64,000 nt of DNA from Streptococcus mitis (GTDB taxonomy: Bacteria > Bacillota > Bacilli > Lactobacillales > Streptococcaceae), in contig NZ_CAMHZQ010000007.1 in NCBI RefSeq assembly GCF_946190275.1, positions 1-64,000 of the forward strand, in the 5' to 3' direction. The position numbers and the translations under genes are program-made. The notes below the pieces were generated by a model. It did not search any database and was not told the origin of the DNA. It saw nothing but the letters and a program-made list of their open reading frames with translations. Of the stretch, positions 55,302 to 64,000 are shown one piece after another; positions within the stretch are counted from its first letter, which is position 1, and the number at the start of each line of letters is the position of its first letter.

Positions 55302-56797
55302 TATTTGCCTCCTTTCTCAGTCAATTTAATACGTGGGTCAATAATGGTCATCCAAATATCTCCTAAAAGAAGTGAGAAGATAGAAATACATGTAAAGATG
55401 AAGACAAGACCAACGACCATAGAGTTATTAGATGCTTTTACAGAGTCAATCAACATTTTACCCATACCTGGGAAGGCGAAGACTGTTTCAGTAAGGGTTG
55501 CACCACCGATAACCCCGATAACAGCACCAGGAATTCCTGAAACAAGCGGAACCATGGCATTTTTAAAGATGTGTTTGTTTGAAATTTCTTTTTCAGACAA
55601 ACCTTTGGCACGAGCAAAACGTACAAAATCTTGTGATTGCAAGTCAATCATATAACGACGAATCCAAATAGCTGTACCAGGAGCCCCCAACAAACCAAGG
55701 ATAACTGCTGGTAAAACGTAAGAACGCCAATCTCCAGCACCCAAGATAGGGAATGAATCTGGCAAGCCGATTGAAGAACCAGCCAAACGAACGATATAAA
55801 CCAAGGCAATTGTTGGAAGAGCCATCAAGAAGGTCAAAGCCCCTGTTGAGAAGCTATCAATCCAAGTGTTCTTGAAGCGAGCCATAGCTGAACCAAGTGG
55901 CACGGCAATCGCATAAGAAATCACCAAACCAATCAATCCAACGACAGCAGAGCTGGCAATCATAGAAGGATATTGGTAGTTGCTTTCAGTAGCTGTATAA
56001 GGATCATCTTTTCCGTAGTTGGCTACTTCACGAGAATCAGCCTGACTAGGTGATTTGTAGGTTCTTGAGTAAATATTTACAGAAGAAGTTTTCTTACCTG
56101 TTGGGAACTGAACTTGAGCAGTTTTTGTTTGTCCTTGTCCCTGAGTAATAACCTGTAAAACAGGGCTATTAGCATAGGTTGGATAAGAGTCACCTAAATT
56201 GATGTTCACAAAGTTTTGATGCACAAATGGAAACTGACTGTTGAAGTACAAGAGATATTTGTGTTTAGTTCCTGAACCGACCAATGACCATCCGATCGCT
56301 GGATCATTTTCAAAACGAAGGTAACGTTTCAAATCTGGGTTTTCAGGGTCTTGAATTTTATTAGTATGGTCAATGTCAATCAAGTTAGCATAGAAGTGAA
56401 AAACACGTTCAAAAATTGGGATTTCACGAGTAGCGTAGAATTGACCACTTTCAGTAAATTCTCCCAAGGTCCAACCATGACCGATTTGTTTGATGTATTT
56501 TTCATAGATAGCCTTGTTGGTGTCATTAGCTTCAACTGTTACAGAAGCATCCATCTGGCTAGCTTTTTCTTGCAACTCTTTGGTATCGTAGTACTCGATA
56601 TAGCCCATACGCTCATAAACTGTATTTTCATAGTTATCACGTTTATCAGCAGTTGTCGCAATCTTGTTATAGTTGGTATCCTGTTTGAAAATCAATTTTC
56701 GAGGAACCATTGTATAGATAATCGTGTAAGTCAAGGTTGTTACTAAGAAGATAGAAACCAATGACCGCAAAACACGCATAAAAATATATTTTTTCAT
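55301..56797 (-). CDS. amiC: AmiC oligopeptide permease
   Basis: A 498-aa OppB-type permease with an unusually large extracellular insertion (about residues 30-275) typical of streptococcal AmiC, then five helices with the EAA motif ([20 protein letters not shown]). Forms the channel with AmiD. Confidence 0.95.
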   Translation of the reverse strand: MKKYIFMRVLRSLVSIFLVTTLTYTIIYTMVPRKLIFKQDTNYNKIATTADKRDNYENTVYERMGYIEYYDTKELQEKASQMDASVTVEANDTNKAIYEKYIKQIGHGWTLGEFTESGQFYATREIPIFERVFHFYANLIDIDHTNKIQDPENPDLKRYLRFENDPAIGWSLVGSGTKHKYLLYFNSQFPFVHQNFVNINLGDSYPTYANSPVLQVITQGQGQTKTAQVQFPTGKKTSSVNIYSRTYKSPSQADSREVANYGKDDPYTATESNYQYPSMIASSAVVGLIGLVISYAIAVPLGSAMARFKNTWIDSFSTGALTFLMALPTIALVYIVRLAGSSIGLPDSFPILGAGDWRSYVLPAVILGLLGAPGTAIWIRRYMIDLQSQDFVRFARAKGLSEKEISNKHIFKNAMVPLVSGIPGAVIGVIGGATLTETVFAFPGMGKMLIDSVKASNNSMVVGLVFIFTCISIFSLLLGDIWMTIIDPRIKLTEKGGK

Positions 56798-56818
56798 ATC
56801 ATTTCCTTTAAAAATCCC

Positions 56819-56851
56819 AAAAGAACCTTCTCCTCATGGAGAGAAAGTTCT
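56819..56851 (-). terminator. Partial terminator between amiA and amiC
   Basis: Minus strand: AGAACTTTCTCTCCATGAGG pairs with its continuation GAGAAGGTTCTTTT. As in other opp operons this lets amiA be made in excess over the permease. Confidence 0.75.
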
Positions 56852-56863
56852 ATTGAAAATTAT

Positions 56864-58852
56864 TTACTTCACATGACTTGCCAATTCTTTTTGAGCTTTC
56901 TCGTTTGACTCAGTCTTTTCTTTCAACCATTTTTCACGAGCTTTTTCATACTCTTCTTTGGTGATTGCTTTTTCACCAACTTCAGTATACTTCAAGTATC
57001 CTGCATTTTCACCTTTAAGACCAGCTACAGAATATGAAGAGCTAAATGGTAGAACTTTTGAAACATATGAAACGGCTGTTTCTTTAGGAGAAGCCATTAC
57101 TGGAATTGTCAAAGCATTGTCAGTCAACCAAGCTTGTGCTACTGCATATTTTTCATAACGTTTTTGAACGTCTTGGTTTTCGCTGTTTGCGTCATCAAGT
57201 AATTTTCCATAGTCAGCTAAACCAAGTTTACTTAATACTGATGCATCAGTGTTTTGGTCAATACCAAGGTAAAGACGAGTACTTCCTCCCTTAAGGACGA
57301 ACTGATCCAAGAAAGTAGAAGGATCTTGATAGTCAGGGTTCCATCCTAGCAAAGTATGGATATCCCAGTCTTGCTCTTTAGCTGTTGGAGCACTAAATGA
57401 AATTGGTAAAGCTTCTGCTTGAGTCATTTGTTGCAAATCTACAACAACATTATCTGAACCCAATACTTTTTCAATTGATTGCTTCAATGATTGCACACGG
57501 TTTACAACCGCTGTTGATTCTTGGATAACCAAGGCATCCAAGTGGATTGGGAATTCAACACCTTCAGCTTGTAGGCTTGATTTAGCTTTAGCAAATGCTT
57601 CTTTCGCTTTTTCTTCATTGTAAAGACCATTTTGAGAATCTGCTAGAGATACGTTTGACCAAGTAGAAGAATTTGTCTTAGCCAAGCTATCTTGTACCAA
57701 TTCACCAAATGTTTTCTTACCAACTTGAAGATTATAAGGTGCGAATGTATTACGGATGGCTACTGCAGCTCCATCAGTACCATTTGTTTGAGCTGAATAA
57801 GAACTGCGATCTACCGCAAAGTTCAAGGCTTGACGGAATTCCTTGTTTAACAAAGCTTTCTTAGTAGATGTCTTTTGGGCATCACTTGTCTTAGCAGTGT
57901 GGTTATAAGTTGTACGGCCATAGTTCAAGCTGACAGTCGCAACACCCGCACCTGGTTCGTTAAAGTAAATGTTATCTTTGAAGTCAGCCGCATATTTTTC
58001 ATATGTAGAACTTGTAGGGAAGATACGCGCCTTGCTATATTGACCATCAGAAAAACCTTTGGCAATTACATCTTGATCCTTACCATCCCAGAAAGTGAAC
58101 TTAACGTTCTCAATTTTTACATTTTCTTTATCCCAATAAGCGTCATTTTTAGCCATCTCGATAGATGATTTAGGAGTTACAGCCTTCAAGACAAATGGAC
58201 CGTTATAAAGAATAGAGTTAGCATCTGTCGGGGCACCAAAACCTTCCCCTTTTGAAGTTAAGAATTCTTCATTAACCGGCATCAAAACACCACTAGTTGT
58301 CTTGTCATTCCAGAAAGTTTCTGGCTGGTTCAAAGTATATTCTAGTGTTTGATCATCAAGTGCTTTTATTCCAACGGTTGAAAAATCGCTTGTTTCACCC
58401 TTGATATAGGCTTCTAATCCCTTAATAGAAGAGCTAACGATTGAAAGTCCTTTTGATTTTCCATCTACGGCATGTTTCAAACCAGTAACGAAGTCTTTAG
58501 CAGTTACAGGAGCATATTCTTCTCCCTCTGCTGTCACCCATTTAGCATCCTTACGGATTTTATAGGTATAAGTCAAACCATCTTTTGAAACTGTCCATGA
58601 TTCAGCAATAGAAGGAACCAGATTACCATATTTATCGTTAGCCAACAAACCATCTACTGCATTTGTTGTGACGAATGATGTTGAATCAATATTGCTAACG
58701 ATATAATCCAAGGTTTCTGGATCTGTTTGATAAACATATTGGTAATCTTTTGCTAGTTTAGCATTATTTGAACTAGTGTTTGAACACGCAGCTAGAACTC
58801 CTGACGCTAATAAGGTAGCTCCTGCTACAGCAAGCACTTGACTTTTTTTCAT
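56864..58852 (-). CDS. amiA: AmiA oligopeptide-binding lipoprotein
   Basis: A 662-aa OppA-family lipoprotein: lipobox LAAC at 20-23, class II (cluster C) binding fold to the end. It captures peptides of roughly 2-7 residues and, in the group, small signalling peptides. It heads amiACDEF from the promoter at 58917-58889. Confidence 0.95.
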   Translation of the reverse strand: MKKSQVLAVAGATLLASGVLAACSNTSSNNAKLAKDYQYVYQTDPETLDYIVSNIDSTSFVTTNAVDGLLANDKYGNLVPSIAESWTVSKDGLTYTYKIRKDAKWVTAEGEEYAPVTAKDFVTGLKHAVDGKSKGLSIVSSSIKGLEAYIKGETSDFSTVGIKALDDQTLEYTLNQPETFWNDKTTSGVLMPVNEEFLTSKGEGFGAPTDANSILYNGPFVLKAVTPKSSIEMAKNDAYWDKENVKIENVKFTFWDGKDQDVIAKGFSDGQYSKARIFPTSSTYEKYAADFKDNIYFNEPGAGVATVSLNYGRTTYNHTAKTSDAQKTSTKKALLNKEFRQALNFAVDRSSYSAQTNGTDGAAVAIRNTFAPYNLQVGKKTFGELVQDSLAKTNSSTWSNVSLADSQNGLYNEEKAKEAFAKAKSSLQAEGVEFPIHLDALVIQESTAVVNRVQSLKQSIEKVLGSDNVVVDLQQMTQAEALPISFSAPTAKEQDWDIHTLLGWNPDYQDPSTFLDQFVLKGGSTRLYLGIDQNTDASVLSKLGLADYGKLLDDANSENQDVQKRYEKYAVAQAWLTDNALTIPVMASPKETAVSYVSKVLPFSSSYSVAGLKGENAGYLKYTEVGEKAITKEEYEKAREKWLKEKTESNEKAQKELASHVK

Positions 58853-58888
58853 TTCTTTACTCCTCTTATAAAGTATAGGTTATCATCA

Positions 58889-58917
58889 ATTATACCATAG
58901 ATTTCAAGAAAAGTAAA
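58889..58917 (-). promoter_or_regulatory. Promoter of amiACDEF
   Basis: TTTACT (plus 58912-58917) and an extended -10 TGGTATAAT (plus 58889-58897), 17-base spacing, 36 bases before the amiA ATG. Confidence 0.75.
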
Positions 58918-58968
58918 CGAATTTTCAGAATATTTAGGCTTATTGACACAAAAAATCTGAAAAAGCTA

Positions 58969-58997
58969 TTGACTGAAAATCATTTTCAAGGTATAAT
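58969..58997 (+). promoter_or_regulatory. Promoter of tRNA-Cys
   Basis: TTGACT at 58969-58974 and TATAAT at 58992-58997, 17 bases apart, 12 bases before the tRNA. Confidence 0.85.
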
Positions 58998-59009
58998 AAT
59001 AAACGTTAA

Positions 59010-59080
59010 GGCGGTATAGCCAAGTGGTAAGGCACGGCTCTGCAAAAGCTTGATCGTCGGTTCAAATCCGTCTACCGCCT
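59010..59080 (+). tRNA. tRNA-Cys (GCA)
   Basis: A 71-nt tRNA: acceptor GGCGGTA/TACCGCC, D arm GCCAAGTGGTAAGGC, anticodon loop CTGCAAA with anticodon GCA, T arm with GGTTCAAATCC. CCA is not encoded. It has its own promoter and terminator and lies between two divergent transcription units. Confidence 0.95.
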
Positions 59081-59111
59081 TTCAATACCGAATTAATCGG
59101 AATTTATCAAG

Positions 59112-59145
59112 ACAAAAAGCCCGTAAAATAGGGCTTTTTTTATTT
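59112..59145 (+). terminator. Terminator of tRNA-Cys
   Basis: AAAAAGCCC, loop, GGGCTTTTTTT. The 59146-59278 stretch after it is G- and T-rich on the plus strand (TTGGGCAGATTTGGGGGC); I cannot assign it. Confidence 0.85.
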
Positions 59146-59278
59146 TTTCTTCGGATAAATACGGATAGATTTTAAAAACTTTTGGGCAGATTTGGGGGCT
59201 GAGTTTTTCGAGGATACTATTCCCTTTTAAAATCAACTGAAAAAAGCTTTGTCACTCATGATGACAAAAGCCTCTAAT

Positions 59279-60610
59279 TTACTCTGTTTCTTCTTCAATT
59301 TCTACTTCTGTGATTTGGACTTTTACCTTGGTAACACGTCCATTTTTCACTTTATCATTGGTTAGGATAAGCTGTTTGTTTTGGCTGACTAATTCATAAC
59401 TGAGTTTCTCAGTCGTTGGAATGGTCCCAACTCCTGTCAAATAGTAACCAGCGATGGTATCAACGTCATCACTTGCCAGTTCAACATCAAAGTAGTCATT
59501 AAAATCATTGAGATTCATAGTACCTTGAACAATATAAGTATCTTCTCCAATTTGATGAACTTCGATTTCAGCCTTATCTGTTTCGTCATCGATTTCCCCA
59601 ACGATTTCCTCTAGGAGGTCTTCAAGTGTCACTAAACCAGCCATCCCACCGTATTCATCCAGCAAGATCGCCATTTGTCTTTGGGTATTGCGCAGTTCTT
59701 TTAACAAGTCATCCACAAAAATGGTTTCAGGAACAAAAAGTGGATCTTGTAAGATTTTCTTCCAAACAATATTGTCAAAACCATCCACAAAGCCCGCCTT
59801 AAGGAGACTCTTGGTGTGAATGATCCCAATCACATTGTCCTTATCCCCATCATAGACAGGGATACGAGAATAATTTTGTTTTAAAATACTTTGGATAATG
59901 GCTTGACTATCATCCTGAATATCCACCATAAAGGCATCCGTCCGAGGAACCATGACTTCTCTGGCCATTAATTCGTCCAGTGAAAAGATTCCTTGTAACA
60001 TTTCAATTTCGTCAGCATCTAGTGTTTCTTCACTATTTGTCAGCATGTACTCAATTTCATCACGGGTCATTTTTTCGTCAGCATCGTCAAAGGTCATAGG
60101 AGTCAAGCGACTCAAGAGATTGGTAGATGCAGACAAGAGCCAAACAAAGGGACTAACTAGTTTCCCCAATCCAATAATAACCGGCGCTGTACGAATTGCC
60201 AAGGCATCCTTTAGATTAAGGGCGATTCTCTTAGGATATAATTCCCCAAAAACGATGGAAATATAGGTCAAAAATGCCAAGGATAGAAAAGTTGCCACGG
60301 CTTGTGCTGTTTCGCCATTCCCAAGCCAAGAGGAAATCACACGTCCTAGAGTATCGGCTAAACTCGCCCCTGATAAGATTGTAATCAGGGTGATTCCTAC
60401 CTGAATGGTTGATAAAAAGTGGTTAGGATTTTCTAGTACCTTCAGCAGGCGGATGTAGCGTCTATCTCCTTCTTCTGCCTTTTGTTCAACCCGCGCACGA
60501 TTAAGTGAAACCATGGCCATTTCTGTGGCTGAGAAAAAGGCATTTAACACCGTCAAGATAAACAATAAAACAAATTGTAGCAACAAATTCTGACTACTTG
60601 GGTCTTCCAT
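59279..60610 (-). CDS. CorC/HlyC family membrane protein
   Basis: A 443-aa protein: DUF21 (CNNM) membrane domain (about 1-195, LFILTVLNAFFSATEMAMVS and LNAF..E motifs), a CBS pair (about 210-335, MVPRTDAFMVDI, LLDEYGGMAGLVTLEDLLEE) and a CorC_HlyC domain. Older annotation calls it haemolysin; the family is now linked to Mg2+ or other cation export. Ribosome site TAGGAG. Confidence 0.88.
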   Translation of the reverse strand: MEDPSSQNLLLQFVLLFILTVLNAFFSATEMAMVSLNRARVEQKAEEGDRRYIRLLKVLENPNHFLSTIQVGITLITILSGASLADTLGRVISSWLGNGETAQAVATFLSLAFLTYISIVFGELYPKRIALNLKDALAIRTAPVIIGLGKLVSPFVWLLSASTNLLSRLTPMTFDDADEKMTRDEIEYMLTNSEETLDADEIEMLQGIFSLDELMAREVMVPRTDAFMVDIQDDSQAIIQSILKQNYSRIPVYDGDKDNVIGIIHTKSLLKAGFVDGFDNIVWKKILQDPLFVPETIFVDDLLKELRNTQRQMAILLDEYGGMAGLVTLEDLLEEIVGEIDDETDKAEIEVHQIGEDTYIVQGTMNLNDFNDYFDVELASDDVDTIAGYYLTGVGTIPTTEKLSYELVSQNKQLILTNDKVKNGRVTKVKVQITEVEIEEETE

Positions 60611-60723
60611 AGTTCTTCTCCTAAAATAGTATCTTATCCTCTATTATATCACAAAATATAGTCCAGTACATATTATTTTTTCTCAGTATCTATTCTAGTT
60701 CTACTTAAATTGTCCAAAAAAGA

Positions 60724-60752
60724 GCCCCTATATCCACAAGTGACATAGGAGT
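60724..60752 (-). terminator. Terminator of endA
   Basis: Minus strand: CTCCTAT..ATAGGGG stem with wobble then CTCTTTTTT, 13 bases past the endA stop. Confidence 0.6.
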
Positions 60753-60764
60753 TTATCTTATCTT

Positions 60765-61808
<1,044 letters not shown>

Positions 61809-61822
<14 letters not shown>

Positions 61823-63092
61823 CACTTGCCTCAATCCGCTGAATCTTAGCACCTAGCTGCGCCAACTTCTCATGGAAACGGTAGTAACCTCTATCCAAGT
61901 GAACCAATTTACCAACTACAGTTTCTCCTTGTGCTACCAAACCTGTCAAAATCAAGGCCGCACTGGCACGAAGGTCAGTTGAAAGAACTTCTGCCCCCTG
62001 CAAAGGTTGACCACCAACAATACGAGCTGTATCACGGATAATCTCAGAGTGCAAGCCCATGCGACGCATTTCTTCTAGATGTTGGAAACGATTTTCGAAT
62101 ACCGTCTCCACCATAGTTGATTCCCCTTTTGCGACAGTCATCAAAGCTGTAAATTGAGCCTGCATATCTGTTGGAAATCCTGGGTGGGGCAAGGTTTTCA
62201 CATGAACAGCTTTTAGATTTTCTAGTTGAGAGCGAACTCGAATTCCTTCAGTCTCCTCCGTCACTTCCACTCCCATTTCAAGCAATTTGGCAATCAAGGG
62301 ACGATTGTGCTCCCAAACAGCATCTTTAATCAAGACATCACCACCAGTCATAGCAGCAGCTACCATAAAGGTTCCTGCTTCGATACGGTCTTGGACTACA
62401 TTGTGAATCGTACCATGAAGTTTCTCAACACCGGTAATGGTAATGGTCTCTGTACCAGCACCCTTAACCTTAGCTCCCATTTCATTGAGGAGAATGGCTA
62501 GGTCAACAATCTCAGGCTCACGCGCAGCATTTTCAATCACTGTCACCCCATCAGCTAAAGTCGCTGCCATCATCAAGTTCTGTGTAGCACCAACACTTGG
62601 GAAGTCCATGTAGATATGAGCTCCATGTAAGCGATCAGCCTTGGCTTCGATGTAACCAGCTGTCTGACTAATCTTAGCCCCCATAGCTTCTAGACCTTTC
62701 AAATGAAGATCAATAGGACGGCTACCAATCGTACAACCGCCTGGCATGGATACCTTGGCATGACCTACACGGGCAAGAATTGGTCCCAAGACAACGATAG
62801 ATGCACGCATCTTGCTGACATACTTGTAGGGAGCTTCCTCAGTGATGTCTCCAGTCGCATCCACCTCGACAAGATGAGCTTCTTCATCAAAATCCACCTT
62901 GGCATTCAAACCACGAACCACCTGATTCATAGTGAAAACATCTGACAAAATCGGAACATTCTGCAAGACGGTCTTCCCTTCACTTGCTAGAATAGTCGCT
63001 GCCAACAAGGGCAAGACTGCATTCTTTGCTCCTTCAATCGTAACACTTCCTACCAGACGATTATCGCCACCTTGAACCACAATTTTTTCCAT
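61809..63092 (-). CDS. murA: UDP-GlcNAc 1-carboxyvinyltransferase
   Basis: A 427-aa MurA, the first committed step of peptidoglycan synthesis. Active-site C120 in [17 protein letters not shown] (target of fosfomycin); full length. Streptococci carry two paralogues; this is the one next to epuA-endA. Ribosome site AAAGGA. Confidence 0.95.
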
Positions 63093-63115
63093 ACTTATTT
63101 CCTTTACATTTGATT

Positions 63116-63346
63116 TTATAATAATCCTCTAAGCGCTTCTTGCCACAACTGATATAGGCTGATAAAGAAAGAACTCATGATATAGCCCATTACAATACTG
63201 AAAAAGGCTACTAGTAAACGAACTTTTCCTGTATTCTCAGTTGTCACTTTTAAAACCTTTTCCCATCTAACAAGATTCTTTAAAAGGTAAAAACTCACAT
63301 AAATAAAGAGCATGTGACTGCTTAGAGTGAATAATAATTGAACCAT
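63116..63346 (-). CDS. DUF1146 small membrane protein, leaderless candidate
   Basis: A 76-aa protein with two membrane helices ([39 protein letters not shown]) and the DUF1146 pattern. I start at the ATG at 63346, which has no ribosome site; instead an extended -10 (TGGTATAAT, plus 63353-63361) ends six bases before it, so transcription should begin at or next to the ATG. The frame is open upstream to a TTG at 63400 without any ribosome site. Confidence 0.75.
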   Translation of the reverse strand: MVQLLFTLSSHMLFIYVSFYLLKNLVRWEKVLKVTTENTGKVRLLVAFFSIVMGYIMSSFFISLYQLWQEALRGLL

Positions 63347-63403
63347 TTGACTATTATACCATCTTCTCTGTTTGTGCGCTAGTTTGGAAACTTCACTCAA
63401 AAA

Positions 63404-64000
63404 CTAGGGATTGTTTTTCAAGTAATCAATTGCATCTTGTAGGGTTTTAACTGGCACGATTTTCATATCTGTCTTGATTGTTTTGGCTGTATCTAGGGCC
63501 GTTTGGTAGTTGTTTTTCGCATCAGGATGCGCTTTTTGTTCTTCTTCGCTAACAGGGTTATCAGGGGCAAAGAAAATCGCGGCACCTTCTCTAGCCGAAG
63601 CTACAACTTTCTTATCAATACCTCCAATGTCTCCCACATTACCATCGCGGTCAATGGTTCCTGTACCGGCAACGATACGGCCATTACGAAGGCCAGGGTC
63701 AGCTATTTGGGTATAGATGGCCAGACTAAACATGAGACCTGCACTTGGACCACCGATACCAGCTGTTGAAAAGCGAATTGGGACATCACTGGTTACTTCT
63801 GTACGGTCAATCAAGCCGATTCCAATTCCATTTTTGCCATTTTCCAAGGTGATAATCTTACCTTCTGCAGACTTGGTTTGCCCATCCTCTTCATAGGTGA
63901 CCTTGACGGAGTCCCCTAGTTTTTGAGAATTGACGTAATCAATCAAGTCTTTGGAACTGTCAAAGGTTTGATCATTGACTGCTGTGACCGTATCAGAGAT
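63404..64000 (-). CDS. PDZ-Lon-like membrane protease (partial)
   Basis: C-terminal part of a YlbL/SepM-like protease; the 5' end lies beyond the window, and the frame is open to 64000. Visible: the end of a PDZ domain (ISDTVTAVNDQTFDSSKDLI) and the Lon-type catalytic domain with Ser in GGPSAGLMFSL and Lys in GGIDKKVVASA. SepM in S. mutans trims a competence pheromone outside the cell. It ends just before the leaderless gene. Confidence 0.88.
   Translation of the reverse strand: MSDTVTAVNDQTFDSSKDLIDYVNSQKLGDSVKVTYEEDGQTKSAEGKIITLENGKNGIGIGLIDRTEVTSDVPIRFSTAGIGGPSAGLMFSLAIYTQIADPGLRNGRIVAGTGTIDRDGNVGDIGGIDKKVVASAREGAAIFFAPDNPVSEEEQKAHPDAKNNYQTALDTAKTIKTDMKIVPVKTLQDAIDYLKNNP

Overview
The window is low-GC Firmicute chromosome from a Mitis-group Streptococcus closely related to S. 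pneumoniae / S. mitis. Evidence: a blp bacteriocin locus with a recognisable BlpC pheromone precursor, the hrcA-grpE-dnaK-dnaJ heat-shock cluster with CIRCE operators, an EndoD-type surface GH85 endoglycosidase, the piu iron-uptake operon, the amiACDEF oligopeptide permease, the competence nuclease endA next to epuA-murA, and three BOX repeats. As I remember the pneumococcal map, blocks that lie far apart there are joined here (heat shock/glnRA/pgk/endoD, then pepA-piu-scp-murI-ami, then endA-murA). The type I restriction genes I remember between glnA and hrcA are missing. This fits S. mitis or a rearranged relative better than a standard pneumococcus, but that is inference.

Layout. 1-14.1 kb is the blp locus. 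On the minus strand from 6.5 kb down to 1 lies a bacteriocin-immunity island: double-glycine peptides (two of 55-59 aa), small membrane immunity candidates, a CPBP-family membrane protein, a sortase-anchored thioredoxin-like protein, two decayed genes and the start of blpY. The plus strand carries blpA-blpB-blpC (exporter and pheromone), then blpH-blpR-blpS on the minus strand, then a plus-strand bacteriocin plus blpT. Six or more similar BlpR-type direct-repeat boxes sit in front of these units, so BlpC sensed by BlpH/BlpR should fire all of them together.

14.1-24.8 kb holds ecsAB, hit and the heat-shock genes. Its intergenic DNA is rich in structure: a matched pair of covarying RNA hairpins directly after the dnaK and grpE stop codons, a multi-hairpin element upstream of dnaK, a 114-bp tandem repeat upstream of dnaJ, and a hairpin element between two copies of one terminator. 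A PadR/DUF2812 module follows. 24.9-36.4 kb has glnRA under a GlnR box, pgk, the 1757-aa GH85 surface protein, a Na/Pi cotransporter and an orphan immunity-type gene. 36.4-48.9 kb has pepA, galE, piuBCDA and a compact run of overlapping minus-strand genes (yidD, rluB, scpB, scpA, xerD-like, CBS protein, phosphodiesterase, rdgB/ham1, murI, yneF). 49-52.3 kb is a TrpXYZ-like ABC transporter behind a long leader ending in a terminator. 52.3-58.9 kb is ami. 59-64 kb has tRNA-Cys, a CorC/HlyC protein, endA, epuA, murA, a DUF1146 gene that looks leaderless, and the C-terminal part of a PDZ-Lon-like protease cut by the window edge.

The best candidates for something new are in the bacteriocin island (a peptide ending in a CxxC motif, regulated together with a wall-anchored thioredoxin-like protein) and in the paired covarying hairpins of the heat-shock operon. 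I saw no CRISPR array, rRNA, intact insertion sequence or prophage.
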